Counted from the first letter of the stretch, positions 32,579-44,819 are shown. The stretch is 64,000 bases of DNA from Effrenium voratum (GCA_963377175.1 CAUJNA010000446.1:2195351-2259350), one strand, 5' to 3'. The notes: generated from the letters alone by a model not told the origin. Numbers and translations are program-made.

Positions 32579-32858
32579 AAAGCAGCATCACTATCTGATA
32601 TTTTTCACCGATAAAACTGATCCACCGGTCCATGATGATGTCAAAAAGGGTCAGGCGCAAAGTCGGGGCCGTTCTGTGACTGGCGTCCCATCTACCACAT
32701 ACCCGCAGGACAAGCGTGAAAAGGGCATGCGCTGTGCGCTTCTTGGTTTTCTTTTGCCAGCCAAAGGAATATCTGGCTATCACAGCGATTGAAATTGCCA
32801 ACCGTACTGCGATGAAAACATGTTTTTCCACGCACACGTGCCCCGCACTATGGGTCTC

Positions 32859-35800
32859 CTACATGTCTCTCCTGACCCGCTGCATGTGGGCAAGGGCAAA
32901 TGTCAGCATGGCATTGGAGCATGCTTGGTTAAAAGAATTCCCTGCCATTTGGCGAACATGCCCATCAGTCACTCCGATCATTTGCAAGGGCACGTCATGA
33001 AATCCAGCCGAAAGCGCCAAGTCCTTGTAGATGGCGACGCCTTGCGCCAGAAGGAGCTCCTGGCAGGCAACCATCGCGAGCAAACCCCGAAACCCCGAAA
33101 TTCTTATTGAAGGGGTGTTCTTGATTTCAAAACTGGCCATCGCATTGAATCAACAAATGTCATGCAGTCAATCGGCGTCAGGTAGCTGAGATGACGGTGA
33201 GGAAATATTGAGTCTTTGCAATACAAAAAAGTAAGCAACCATTGGTGATGGTCTGCTCGGTCCAGCGCAAAGTGTTTGACAGACACGACGCAATTGGCGT
33301 GTGCCAGGAAACAGCAAGAACTCAAACAGGGTCCTTGCAGGTCATAGGTCGGCCACACTTGACTGCCCACATCGTCGTAGTAGATGCCAACACGACTGGG
33401 AGCACGTGGCCGTAGTGGTCAAACAAGATTGGGCTTTGGTCCAGGTTGGCAGCAACTTCCTTGCCACGGCTCAGCAAGTCTTGCACCGCAGTCTGCTGCA
33501 ACAGAAGGTTGAGGTTGACCTGCAACCCGGCTGGCTAACCCAACAGAAAGCGCCAAGGGGCCGCCAATGGGATAAAACAAAGCGCGTCCCCGGTCCATGC
33601 GCTGTGAATTTGGTTTAGCTAAAATGCCATTGCATGCAACGGGGGGGACAGAAAAATAGACAATGCATTCGGCTGCAAAGATATGCGACTCGGTAACGGA
33701 AGAAGCATCGCGCTTTCACTTTGCCGAGTTGGCCACACGAGCACCCAACACGAATACTAGTGTAAAACGAAAGACGGTCCGAGCAGCGCCTGTGAAGATG
33801 GGGAGAGCAGCTCCACGAACTCGCTGCTCGGGCTCTTCATCCGCGCAGCTGCCAATGATCGCCGCATCGCTTCAACCTGGTGGCGGGAGCTACGCGCTCA
33901 CAGGGTCACCCTGCCCACACCTCCCCCAGCTCACTCAGGGTATGATGTCAAAAGATGTCATCCCCTGAAACCAAGAAAAAGTTGCGTGGGAAACTGCGTT
34001 CTTCATGGAGTAGGTTTCAGTTCAGTTCAACTGTTTGGAAACACTGAAACACAAACATCCTCGCACAGCCTCCTCAACACCTGCCCACACCTCCCCAAGC
34101 TCACTCAGGGTATGATGTCAAAAGATGTCATCCCCTGAAATCAAGAAAAAGTTGTGTGGGAAACTGCGTTCTTCATGGAGTAGGTTTCAGTTCAGTTCAA
34201 CTGTTTGGAAACATTGAAACACAAACATCCTCGCACAGCCTCCTCAACACCTGCCCACACCTCCTCCAGCTCACTCAGGGTATGATGTCAAAAGATGTCA
34301 TCCCCTGAAACCAAGAAAAGTTGCGTGGGAAACTGCGTTCTTCATGGGGTAGTTTTCAGTTCAGTTCAACTGTTTGGAAACACTGAAAACAAACATCCTC
34401 GCACAGCCTCCTCGACAGGGGCGGTCAGGAAGACGTCACACCCACGTTGGCACGGCACAAACAGCTTGCTGATCGTGGACAGTTCACGTGTCAGCGTGTA
34501 CCCGTTGTGGACGAGGGCTGAGTAGCTGCGTCCTCTCTTGACTGGGAAGCCAAAGTCTGTGGGGTCCAACAGCGTATGGTGAAGGCAATGGTCTGACAAA
34601 AAGTTCGCCAGCACTCGTGGCTGGAACAGCTTGGTGCACTCGTGAAGGAAAAGCATCGGGGACAAGCACCGGGCCAAGCCAAGCATGATCCCGAACGGCA
34701 AGATGTAGTTCCCCATCAGCTGCTCACGGCCCTGGTTCATCGAGCTCCAGTCCTTGCAAACCGATCCAGCAACGAGGATCAGCTTCTTGCAGTTGAAGAG
34801 GCCCTGCACGTCCAACACCTTCTTGCCCACGCACATCACTCGGCGCCTGAAGGCTGACGGGCGCAAGATCATCATCATGGCCGCCAGCAAGTCTTCTCCT
34901 CCATCGTTGGCAGGATCTTGGGACTTCTTGTTGCCCTTCTTCTTGGACACCTCGGTCTTGTCCTTCGCAGCTGCTTTGCGCTCTGCCTTCGCCTTGTCAA
35001 CAAGGCCTTGCAACTCCGTGAGCACCTCCGGCCGCACAAAAGCACACAGGTCCGGCACGACCACCTCTGGGGGATCACTGTGCTGAGTCAGAACTGACTG
35101 GCAAGAGGGGTCGATGTCGCAAGCGGCCGCAAAGACAGGCTTGCTGGGCAATGCTTCCGGTGGCTTCCCGTGGCTTGTCATTGCTTCGCAAACGGCCGAC
35201 CAGCAGTTGAGTAGGCTAAGTTCTGCGCCGCCAAGGCCAGAGTACAAGCTGAGTAGTTTGCATCCATCGAGGTTCCGGGCCAGATTGTGCAAGGCATTGC
35301 TGTCAAAGTCCTCTGTGATGCGGTTCACATTCCTGCGCGCGAAGCCAAACAGGCCAGCCAGGTCTTTACAGTCCGTCATGACAGTGGCTGGTATCGTAGA
35401 CGGTGCAGCGAAGGCATCACCATCGTGCTCTGTGGCAGACTCCAGCCTCAACTTGCGAGGGCTGAAAGCGGGACGTGCAACGTAGGCTGCATCTGTCTTT
35501 GAAGTAGAGTCAGTGCTGACGCTGTCGCTGCTGCTGCTGTTGCTGCTACTTTTGTTGCTTGCTGATGCGGCCTGGGAAGCTTTGGTGTCTTCCGCACTAG
35601 CCGCTGCTGCAGGCCTTTTGCGTGGGCGAGCCTTGCTGGTTGGCGCAACATCCTCGGCATTGTGGCTGGACGGCCTTTTCATAGGTGTCCTTCCCCGCCT
35701 TGGCTTTGGGCCAGCCACATTGGAAGCGCGTGCAGCGCTTGCGTCCGCCTCACCCGGCTGGGAAAGGAGTGGCTCCCCCGAAACAGGCGCGAAGGACATC

Positions 35801-35907
35801 AGCGACAGCTGGCCTGCAGGCGGCGGCTGGTCAAAGGGGTTCGGAATGCTCTTCTCCTTCTTGGCTTTTCTGGCGGAAGCCTTCGGCCTCCGACGCTTCG
35901 GCGGCAT
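32859..35907 (-). CDS. DNA cytosine-5 methyltransferase-like protein, about 620 aa, three exons
   Basis: Joined 35,907-34,408, 33,495-33,334 and 33,059-32,859 (1,863 nt, frame closed). Family role: transfers a methyl group from S-adenosylmethionine to cytosine C5, in the nucleus. Motifs: I LLSLYSGLGGAEL (218-230), II AACDIDPSC (261-269), IV AGSVCKDWSSMNQ with candidate catalytic Cys384, VI HEC (422-424, in place of ENV), VIII FPVKRGRSYS (454-463), X VRQMAGNSFNQA in the last exon. The N-terminal 150 residues are basic, Ser-rich and disordered; QLSLMSFA (33-40) is a near PIP-box word. No chromodomain, BAH or CXXC domain is seen. The PCQ of motif IV is replaced by VCK and ENV by HEC, so activity is uncertain although Cys and Glu are kept. 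Intron 1 seems to use a GC donor, intron 2 a GA donor (ACCTGCAAG|GACC). Start: first ATG of the basic region; further upstream exons are possible. Confidence 0.75.
33911..34413. repeat. Three tandem 170-bp copies across the methyltransferase exon 1/intron 1 junction
   Basis: CTGCCCACACCTCC starts at 33,911, 34,081 and 34,251 (period exactly 170). Each copy contains the antisense of the exon 1 end and donor (GAGGAGGCTGTGCGAGG). The junction has therefore been triplicated inside the intron, giving decoy donors. The first two copies differ at only a few positions, so the event is recent. Confidence 0.85.
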
Positions 35908-35929
35908 GGCAGGGGGCGATTCGCACAAA

Positions 35930-37430
35930 CCAAGTCTTCTGAACTTCTGATGGCACATTTGCACACACAATCATGGTGCTTGGACTTAGATTGCACAACC
36001 ACGTAGCTCTGACATGCCTGCCATGAACGAGGTTGAGATCAAGGATGGCCGCAGCGTAAGCGTCGGCGTCAGCTGTCATCAAACAATTAACAATTGTCAA
36101 GGCTCGAGGACTCAAGTGATTCAAGGCCCAAAGGAATTCGTCAAATTTCCTCGAATGACCAAGTGACAATCGTTGCTCAAGGAACAGCGGCAAAAGCACA
36201 CATGCAAGTCACTCAAAGAACGGCTGACCTGCACAAGCGATCCAGCTCGGTCAACGTCAACACTCCAACGGTTGGGAATGAGAATGACTTGAGGGCTCGA
36301 ATTCACCCATTCTACATAATGGCAAAGGTCCAAGGCGCCTTTTCCATCCTTTCCATGCATGGTTTGTAGCACGTGCATTCACAGGGGCCGCTGTAGTTTC
36401 CCCCCTCGCCGTCGCAGGGTGTCCAAAAACAAAGGCAATTGCTTTGATTGGCTTATTGAGCGTTCGTGGATTATGCGCTACAAGCAGCAGGAAGGGGAAA
36501 CCTGAAATCAGGGTCCCTGGTGCCTGGTGCCTGGCGAACTCTAAACTGGCTCAACGCTTGAGGTGCCCTTTGGGCAGCCTGAACTTGTTTCAAGTTGCGA
36601 ATGCCAGTAACGCTCAGTAAAGATGGGACAGCTGCTTTTCAGGTCCAAAATCAAACGCTGACTGACTGTCAGTCCTAGGGCGGTTCATTTGTCGCCGAAA
36701 CCTTGTCCAGGGAAGCGTGTGTCGGCAAATCTTTCTCCTCTGGGAGCTCCTGCCAGGAGTGCAATACAACCTTAAATGATTCAGCTTGGGCAACACCCGC
36801 TTGGTTCAAGGATTGTGTTGCACGCCGGACATGGCAATTTCATAGATTTGCATTTCGCAGGTGTCTGCAGGGTTCCTTCATTGCGGGGGAAAAGAAACAA
36901 ATAAGCTAGCGATCGAACACGAACGAAGCGGTCCGTCTTCTTGTGGCGCTCTCTGCACGTTTCCATCGCAATGTCCGAGTCATTCTCTGGTTTCCAGCGG
37001 GCACCTTAGTTGGGCACCACACATTATGCCGTCTATGTCGCGTATTGCGGGTTGTTTTAGCCCGGAGCCACTTGGCAACTAACTAACAAACACGTGCAAA
37101 GCATTTTGGCACAGACTTGCTAATGCGTGGCACGGCGCCAAGAAGCAACCACCATTTCAGCTTTCGGAGTACAACATCTTTGCTTGGCTGATTGATTTGG
37201 ATGTCCTTCCTGCATTGTCGAAGTTTTCCGTCTCGAGAACTGCGCCCCTTGTGCGCTCGGCAGATCACAAAAAATGTAGGGACCTTAATTAGCGGGGCTG
37301 CGAAAAGCGACAGACTGATACCCAATAACAATTTCAATGACAATAATAACAATGCACTCAGCAACTTACAAACGATCTGTGCAAACCAGGGTTTGGTGAG
37401 TGTTTCCCGATGGTCAGGAACAACATGAGC
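35930..37430. other. Between methyltransferase and gene A: no confident exon
   Basis: A minus-strand segment at about 36,000-36,170 (MTADADAYAAAILDLNLVHG) is coding-like and could be a 5' exon of the methyltransferase, but splice sites are not clear. From 36,200 to 37,080 I see nothing. 37,083-37,400 has a hydrophobic minus-strand ORF of doubtful reality. Confidence 0.4.
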
Positions 37431-37439
37431 TGAGGTGCT

Positions 37440-37750
37440 TGAGTGTCTGTTCTGAGCACTATGGGCGTTCTCCCAAACCACACCGTGCCCTCGCTCAGGG
37501 CGCTCGCAGCCAGAGTCCGGACACGCTGGGGCATCGCCGCCGGTCGTGAAGACGAAGAAGCTTCCTCGCGGCCATCTGCATGCCCTCCAGCACGGGCGGC
37601 CAGGGTCTCGAAGTGGCTGACAAGGCGTTCTTCGTCCCACTGGCCGAACTCATCTTCAGAAGAAGGAGGCGCCTCGGGTTCTGGCGCATCATCCTGAAGA
37701 CTACGGAGCATTTGCTCGGCCGCGATGTCTTCTAAGCGCAGCCTCACACG
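37440..37750 (-). CDS. Gene A region exon: acidic segment
   Basis: Begins after a CAAACACAG acceptor. It reads RVRLRLEDIAAEQMLRSLQD, then an acidic run (EPEAPPSSEDEFGQWDEERL) and a helix, SHFETLAARAGG. The 3' boundary is uncertain. Same strand as the exons upstream; linkage to the transposase-like gene is inferred from order only. Confidence 0.5.
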
Positions 37751-37879
37751 CTGTGTTTGCAAAACGGCTCAAAGTGGCGCTCGCAAACAAAAAGCAAACG
37801 ACAAATCATTCAATATCGCGCTCGTAACGCGAACAAACAAAACAATCATACTCACACACAAAATCTGCCAAGAGGCAAC

Positions 37880-38108
37880 CAGCTTTGGTCTTGCTCGTCA
37901 GATTGCCACTGGCTGCGGTACCAAGCCGCGGACTTCCCCGGCACAATCTTGCCCAGAACAGAAGCGGGGGCATTCACCAATGCTTTGTAGTAGGCTGCAA
38001 GCTGGAGGTGATGAATGCCCGAGCATCCTTCTTTGAAGAGGCGAGCTGCGCTTGCCAACGCCATCAAGTAGTCGTGCTGCGGCGTGCCCACGATCACCTT
38101 GGGGCTGC
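37880..38108 (-). CDS. Gene A region exon
   Basis: After acceptor CTACCAG|GC it encodes SPKVIVGTPQHDYLMALASA, a helical middle with LAAYYKALVNAPASVLGKIV and PGKSAAWYRSQWQSDEQDQ, ending at a GTTGCC donor. Natural composition and clear sites. Family not recognised. Confidence 0.55.
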
Positions 38109-38209
38109 CTGGTAGTGTTCCGAATTAGGGGGACTGAGCTGGGCGGTAGAGGGGTCTGTGTGGAGAGGGTTAGAGGTCACAGCACTCACACTCTAAACAT
38201 TGAAACACA

Positions 38210-38348
38210 GTCCTCGCCGTGCTGTGTACGGCTTTGTCTTGAGACGGGCCATCTCCTTTGGGTCGGTCACCTCCCTGAAACCATCGTACAGCGTCAGCTG
38301 GAGGTGTAGCTCGAAGGTCGTTTTATCTGCCAGTGGCGTGCCAGGGCG
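38210..38348 (-). CDS. Gene A region exon
   Basis: Acceptor GTTTGCACAG|CGC. Reads RPGTPLADKTTFELHLQLTL, then YDGFREVTDPKEMARLKTKP. It joins the preceding exon in phase 0 if that exon ends at a GA donor (TTTGAG|GATGTC). The 3' end is not defined. Confidence 0.5.
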
Positions 38349-38430
38349 CTGTGCAAACACTGGCCGTGGAGCCCGGAGCTTGACGCTCACCTTCAGGGAT
38401 TAGAAATCTACCGTTTTTTGGCTCGACATC

Positions 38431-38902
38431 CTCAAACAGTTTTGGTTCAGAGGCCTTTAGGCTGGAAGCTGCTTTGGATGTCAGGAGCCAGCTGTCTTCA
38501 CTAGAGATGTCCCGGGCTACCAGCCCGTTCTCCTCCAAGCTGCGCATGCAATCAGCTTCCTTCTGGCCCATGCTGTGAAAACGGAAGGAGCGACCAAGCC
38601 CTTGAAAGGACCGAGCAGCTACCATGTCAGCGACAATCTGCTTGCAATCCTCGGACAAGCCAGCATCGTCCATGTTCATGGGCGTGCTGGAGCTGGACGT
38701 CCAGCGCTGGAAGTCTTGCATCACTGCCCGCTCGGACACGCCGCTACGGGAAAACCCCCCAAGGAACTCAAGAAGGAAAACGTCTCTGGCCTGACCTCGA
38801 GAAATCTCCACGAAGGTGCCCTCCTCGTCTCTGCCAGCGCTTGCCACATAGAGTTGGATCGCCACATGGCCCGAGTTCAGGTCATCCACCGCTGCCAGTG
38901 GC
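38431..38902 (-). CDS. Gene A region exon: 157 codons
   Basis: Acceptor GACTGCAG|G, donor TTTGAG|GATG. Encodes PLAAVDDLNSGHVAIQLYVA, then GTFVEISRGQARDVFLLEFL, a Ser-rich linker and GLSEDCKQIVADMVAARSFQ. Mixed alpha/beta character. No catalytic motif recognised. Confidence 0.6.
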
Positions 38903-39130
38903 CTGCAGTCAGTCCAATCTTTGCCAAAAACAGACTTAGCGCGTAGTGGAAGCAAATGGCGGCAAACAGCCTGGCCATGGCCGATCGAACAACCGACACT
39001 TTGCAAACACTACAGGGTCCACCCCCATTAACCAGAAACCGTCGGCCACATTTAGATAAAACAAAGGTGAACAATCGTTGCTATATGAACCCCAACTGTT
39101 TTGGTGGTGGTTGGAATCCCCGGGTTCAGT

Positions 39131-39420
39131 TCATACTACACGAGCCAAACACGTTTTGCCAAGCAGCCGTTTCAAGCCTGAAGGGCGCTTGTGAGCAATT
39201 TTGAACACCATGTGGCTGCAGTCGTGCGCAGCCGGCTCGTCACATGCGTGCGCCCCCGCTTCTCTTTCAGCTGCGGCGCCCCCATCCTCATCCGGGTCTT
39301 CAAGCTTCAGCTGCTTTGCCGGCCTGTCAGGCGCGTTGGCCAGCGCAGGAGCCGGAGCGCCGCCAGCGGCTGTGCCAGCGCCACGCCCCAAGGCTGCTTC
39401 CCTCGCAATGCGCGAAAAAC
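39131..39420 (-). CDS. Possible C-terminal exon: Ala/Pro-rich segment with stop
   Basis: Minus-strand segment REAALGRGAGTAAGGAPAPA, then RPAKQLKLEDPDEDGGAAAE, and a basic end (KIAHKRPSGLKRLLGKTCLA) with a stop at 39,131. It could end one gene before the exons at 38.9 kb start another, or the true donor lies before the stop. Confidence 0.4.
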
Positions 39421-39815
39421 ATCTGAAAGCAGAAGGGGAAATACATCTGCCAGTTGCCAGTGCGAAGCGCACAGGAGCAGTAAACAGACAAAAAAGATCA
39501 AACACACGCACACACACACACAAACATGAACCCTCATACTGTGACACAGCATCGTTGCCACAATGCGGGCAAGCCACAGGCGATGCCGAGGAAAAATATC
39601 AAACAATGCCTTTGGCAGAGAGTAGTACTCGTGGCAGTCCGCAGTGTTGCGAAGATGCTCCAGCATCATCCTCCAAGGCTCATGAACTCATCAAGTGTGG
39701 TTTGCAAGACACGCGCAACAGTAATAAGCCGTTACACTGGCGTCGCGAGTGTGTGAACACATGCTGCTATGGGCTTTACCCAAGGGTTTCAAGACTTTAC
39801 CCACTTTACCCAAGG

Positions 39816-40045
39816 GTTGCGTTGTGCCCCTGGTGCCTTTCAAGAGGTGAAGCTCGTTTGCGCTCTTCCTCTGCAAGGTGCCGTTTGCTCTTCCGCAAGA
39901 TGGCTGTGTCGCTCTGGGGGATGACCGCGGAGGCTTGCGCGCCCCTTTTAAACTGCAGCGCCCGCTGGTACACAATATCCATGAGCTGCCTTTGGGTAAT
40001 AGCTGCTGGTGAAACCGCCAGTGCCTCAGATGTCGGTTTCTGCAC
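39816..40045 (-). CDS. Gene A region exon
   Basis: After acceptor GGTGCAG|AAACC: KPTSEALAVSPAAITQRQLM, then DIVYQRALQFKRGAQ and a basic helix (RKSKRHLAEEERKRASPLER). The long plus-strand ORF on the opposite strand (39,201-40,115) is its shadow. Confidence 0.5.
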
Positions 40046-40190
40046 CGACCCGCGCCCCACGACCCATTGCGCACTGTCACAGCAAACAACCATGGCATTT
40101 GGAAAATGGCGCTAAGACACATGTAACTCCACCCCGCCCCAAGTCCCTGGGAAAGAAACGCTTAAAGATTTGAAAACAAAGAGCGCTTAC

Positions 40191-40300
40191 TTTGCGGGGC
40201 AGGCTTCACACTGCGCTCCGCCAACCATTTTGGCAACAGCTTCGCAAAGACCCGCGTGAGTTCCCAGGGCCGCATTACTTTCCGCTGCGTGCTTCAAAGA
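40191..40300 (-). CDS. Gene A region exon, 110 nt, canonical sites
   Basis: TTTTTTGCAG|TCTTTG acceptor and CGCAAA|GTAAGC donor. Encodes SLKHAAESNAALGTHAGLCE and AVAKMVGGAQCEACPAK; CEAC may be half of a metal site. One of the best-defined exons in the window. Confidence 0.65.
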
Positions 40301-40519
40301 CTGCAAAAAAAGCCAGGGTGTAAACATGAAACGAAACAAGTTGGGCAAGTTCAAGCATGCACGAGCGAACACACGCACACAAAGAACCGCATACGTAACT
40401 GTTCATCAAACATGTTGGGATAACGAGCGGCTGCCGTCGCAAGAAACAACAACTACCTGCGGTCCCGCGTGAGCTCACAGACACAAAGCCGCTTAGTGGT
40501 TTAACAGGAAGCAAACATG

Positions 40520-40658
40520 TGACAGTTGAGGTTTTGGCGGCCTCGGCGTCCTTCCCTATCATCTTATTGATCAACGGCATTCTCCCCTCCACGGAGATGT
40601 AGGCTTCAGACGCCCTTGGGGAATCTGCCAAGACTTGCTTGACGCCTTTGTGCTGTGC
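40520..40658 (-). CDS. Gene A region exon
   Basis: Reads AQHKGVKQVLADSPRASEAY, then ISVEGRMPLINKMIGKDAEA with AKTSTVT. Boundaries (GAG|GC acceptor, ACT|GTCACA donor) are plausible but not certain. Confidence 0.5.
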
Positions 40659-40890
40659 CTCAGCGTCAACCAGTGGTCAACCAGCCAGCCAGCCAAACAA
40701 CCGCGACCCCAGTTTTGTTGGGCCTTTTCTACGCCAAGGGTTACATGCTTGCACCGCCTGGGTTTGGCGCCAACTGCCGTCAACTGCGGGCTTGTCACCA
40801 AAGGGGCCAGCCACACAACATTAGCAGGCCAGGAGACTTCGGTGGCCCGCTCCACAAGCCGTACGAGGCGCAAAGCGCCCAGCCACTCAC

Positions 40891-40945
40891 GTAGACGCTG
40901 AAGATCAGGCGATCTGATGCTCGCTCCTTCAACGAAGAGATCCAA
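40891..40945 (-). CDS. Gene A region micro-exon, 55 nt
   Basis: Acceptor GCCACAG|TTGG and donor CTAC|GTGAGT. Encodes LDLFVEGASIRSPDLQRL. Too short for standard ORF listing by itself. Confidence 0.5.
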
Positions 40946-41343
40946 CTGTGGCCTGTGCGCCAACAAACATGCTCACATTGTCACATGACCCACATCACAT
41001 CCGCGGCATCCGCCGAAAAATGAGATTCTACTTTGCACTGTCCACCAAAAATGCACGTAAAGCTGGCGAAGCCGAGGGGAGGGGGGGGAGTTTCAATCAT
41101 ATACTCCCCCTTTCTGTCTTCTTCAGTTCCCACTCTACTCCTCTTATCTTTGATCAGTCATGTCTTCTCCTTATCTGTCTCTTGTCTCAGTATCTTGTTG
41201 ATATGTGTCTTCTCTCTTTTTAATCTACCAATTTTTGTTTCCCGTGCACCTTGTTATATGTTATCTTGTCCATTTTTTCTTTTCTTTTCTGTGTGTATGT
41301 ATCTTTCTCTTCCTCTTCCTCCTTATATTTTCTTTCTCTTTAT

Positions 41344-42985
41344 CTAAACATCCTCTGGACATGCCACAACGCACCGTAACCACCTACAAAGGAAACGTCC
41401 GCAACTCTCTTTGGGCACGCCCGGCCTCAAAGGCACGGCGTCAGGGTCGCCATCCGCAGGCGTGAAGGAGTACCGTAGAAAGCGCTGGGACAGCGGGTGC
41501 TTGCGCCCTGCAAGCGTGAGCGCATCCATCTTTGACTCGTCGTCGTGGAGGCGAATGGCCTTGCGAGCAATGGCACGGGCGTGTTCCTCTTCTGGTAGCG
41601 AGACCCCGCACAGCAGCCAGGGAAGTTGGCGCCAGCGGGCGCATTTGGTCCTTACCTCTGTTGCAATCACGTCAAAGGCGCAGTTCCAATCCGAGTGCAA
41701 GTTGTTCCACTCATCTCCTTCGGGAGCAAGGCCAGCAACTGCCACTGCGAAAAAGCTTGAAGCCACTGCTAGCGTGGTGTCCAGAAAGTCGTCGTACACT
41801 CCTGCTGCGCATTCCGCGGACCGTCGCCCTTTGAGCTGGCAGTTTCCTCGGCTGAAGCCATGACAGGAACACCCTTCAGCCCATGTGCCCAAGTCATTGA
41901 TCATGCCGTGGACAAGCAAGATCATCCTCAAGTAGCACCAGAAGTACGGAGACCTGATGGCCTCATCTGCGAGGTTGAAGTTGGCAGTGGCGGTTGCCCT
42001 CGCGAAGGGAGCTGGTCCCTCCTCGTCATCCTCAGCGGGCAGGTTGTGGCCGACGCGCAGGAAACTGCTCAGGCTCCATCTTGCCTTCAAGGCTCCCTCC
42101 CTCTTCTGGATGGCCTCGCAGACTTCAACAAGGCTCCCCCACCTCCAAAGGATGAGGTTACCGCCTTCATAGTGCGTGAAGAGGCGCTTCCAAACCGGGT
42201 CCCTGTCAAAGAGCACCTTGACGCGGTCCCTGTAGTACTTCTGGTAGAGGAGCATGTTCAAGGACTGCAGCTTTTCCTGCCAGTCCCGGAAGCCCCGCAT
42301 CCGGCCAAGAACGTCTCCGCTGACATTGTCAAAGACGTGCTTTAGGCCAGGGAGCATTAGCGACCCTGCCAAGGTCCAGAAGTGTCGCTCCGGCTCAGGC
42401 TCACATCGCCCAGGCCCAGGTCCAGGCAGGCCTGGCGCACCATCATCATCATCATCCGGCAGGCAAAGGCGAACGCTGCCGGCTGAAGGCCGCGCTGGCG
42501 TCGGCGGAGTTGCAAGCACATTTCCAGAATGGAGGCGCGCTGTTGCTAGCAAGTCCTCCACACAAAGAGGTGGCACCTCCGTGAACAAGCTCTCCGTGCC
42601 ATAGTCTGAGGTGAAGCTAACGCATGACCCCATAGAGTAGCGCTGCAGATCGCTCGGCTTGTTCCCGATGTCGAGCTTGACAGAGTGGAACAGAGCTTCA
42701 TACTTCCCAGAAAGCCCCGAGTTGCCAGATCCAGAGATGGCCAAGGGCAACTGCGAAGTGAAGACTCGATCCTCAGCATGCCATTCATCGAGGCGCCCTT
42801 CATCATCCGCGGCTGCCACAAGGTCTGCCGCTGCAGCGCGGGTAACCCGGTCTTCAATCGACATGATGTAGTCCAAGCCCCCCTGCGGCGAACTATCTGT
42901 GGATATCATCACAAACACAGGCGGATCTTCCTGCCACTGCCTTTGCCGCATAGCCATGAGGATGGCGTCCTGGGCGCGCTCAGGT
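41344..42985 (-). CDS. Candidate transposase: RNase H-like, hAT-type residue order
   Basis: Minus-strand exon of about 545 codons ending at TAG. No family assignment by search was possible. Numbered from an upstream in-frame ATG at 43,032, the layout is: D46 in ISTDSSPQGG, D143 in FTSDYGTES, H232 in PGLKHVFDN, R297-W298 in LILWRWGSLVEVC, and C388-H391 in GCSCHG. hAT transposases show D (first strand), D (TDNxSN-like), C/H insertion motif and a TRWNS-like RW motif in that order, then E. The order agrees, the wording is diverged, and the catalytic Glu is not certain. An acidic/PG-rich insert (about 192-215) separates the second D from H232. It is the right-most large gene of the element and fits the 8-bp target duplication. 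The exon probably starts at an AG|GACGCC acceptor near 42,985. Confidence 0.55.
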
Positions 42986-43032
42986 TGCTTTTTTCCGATT
43001 TGGCAGCACGGTCCCTCGTTTGGAGATAGCAC

Positions 43033-43480
43033 ATGTGCTATAAGTGTCTCACTGATGCCCGGTCAATTCTGTGTGTGTGCGTGAGTGTGCCGAGTCCCTG
43101 TCTACCCAGGGGCGACAACTTGTTTCTTCAGCAGGGGGCGCTCTCTGTTAACTCGTGATATCCAGCCTGATCAGCAACTTCGCGTGACGCAATGTCCTTT
43201 TGGCCTCCCCCGCTTGAACGGCTGCGACTTTTCCAACGCAGGGGGCTCTTGGAGCCTGCGTGGGACGAGAGCCAACGAAGACGCCCGAGCAGCGCTCGTG
43301 ATGCGGATTGGGACGCCACATCCTCTAGTGAGTCTGCCTAGGCGCGAGGCGTGGCATTCACCATATATCAGGAGTGGCAAAATCCCATCGTGAATTATGA
43401 TGTCGGACGCCACCACAGAAAACGACTTGACGTTCAGTACCTCTGCCAGCTGCTGGCGTTCCTGATGAGGCGGGCTAGCA
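43033..43480. other. Intron or spacer between transposase-like exons
   Basis: No convincing exon. A minus-strand ORF (43,171-43,509) has mixed composition and no good splice sites. Confidence 0.4.
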
Positions 43481-43486
43481 CTTAGC

Positions 43487-43790
43487 TCTGTGCACTTGGC
43501 TCCTTGCACCTCGCTCTTTGCACTTCGCTCTGAGCACTTGGCTCCATGCGCTTGGCTCTTTGCACTTGGCTCTGCGCAAGTACTCTATGCTGGTGACTCC
43601 ATGCTGGTGACTCTGTGCAAGTATCTCCATGCTGGCATCTCCATGCTGGTGACTCTGTGCAAGTATCTCCATGCTGGTAGCTCTGTGCAAGCTACTCTGT
43701 GCTAGTAACTCTGCGCGAGTATCTCCATGCTGGTATCTCCATGCTGGTGACTCTGTGCAAGCTACTCTGCGCAAGTTGACCAAGAGCTCC
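43487..43790. repeat. Minisatellite of GCAAGTATCTCCATGCTGGTGACTCT type
   Basis: About ten imperfect units of 22-32 bp built from ATCTCCATGCTGGT, GACTCTGTGCAAG and CACTTGGCTC words. A related gtgcaagt-ctctg minisatellite is in the alpha satellite monomers (about 8,490-8,600 and 50,895-51,005), the only family I see shared by element and satellite. Confidence 0.85.
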
Positions 43791-43825
43791 GCACGGAGAG
43801 CGTTGTACTGCCTCAAAATCAAGTT

Positions 43826-44425
<600 letters not shown>

Positions 44426-44800
44426 AAAATATTTGGTACCGATTATTTGCATGTTCATCCTCATCCTCATGTACACTCCCGGCTTGTCATTGTAATTTAA
44501 TATGTCTTGCTGCTTGCAGGTTCCCCAAAGCATTGCTAAGGCTTTGATATTAATCCTTTTCATTACCGGAATTGTGTGTCTGTCATTTATAACTGCCCTA
44601 TCTTGTTCATCTCTCATTCTCTTCATGTTTGAAACCGTTCGTCTGTGTCTGTCTCATCTATGACAACCACACACGCACCACACACACACAAACACGCAAA
44701 CACACAGGCGCAGAGACAAAATGCAGAAATACAAACATGAGGGGTCAGGGGGCCCGGCCCGGGGTCCGGGATGGGTCCGGGAGGGTGCTAAGGTGTGAGG
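44426..44800. other. No gene seen
   Basis: AT-richer stretch with a small CA-rich tract (44,675-44,705). No exon supported. Confidence 0.5.
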
Positions 44801-44819
44801 TGTGAGAGGGGGTCCGGGG

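Noticed and set aside
34366..34407. Read-through end of methyltransferase exon 1 (RGCLFSVFPNS) as the true C-terminus
   Set aside because: It would omit motif X, which is found in frame in downstream exons; the read-through tail lies in the tandemly triplicated segment.
35513..35950. Plus-strand Leu/Ala-rich ORF suggesting a membrane protein
   Set aside because: Shadow of the Ser/Lys-rich N-terminus of the methyltransferase on the other strand.
39201..40115. 304-codon plus-strand ORF
   Set aside because: Antisense of minus-strand exons at 39.1-40.0 kb that have splice sites and more natural composition.
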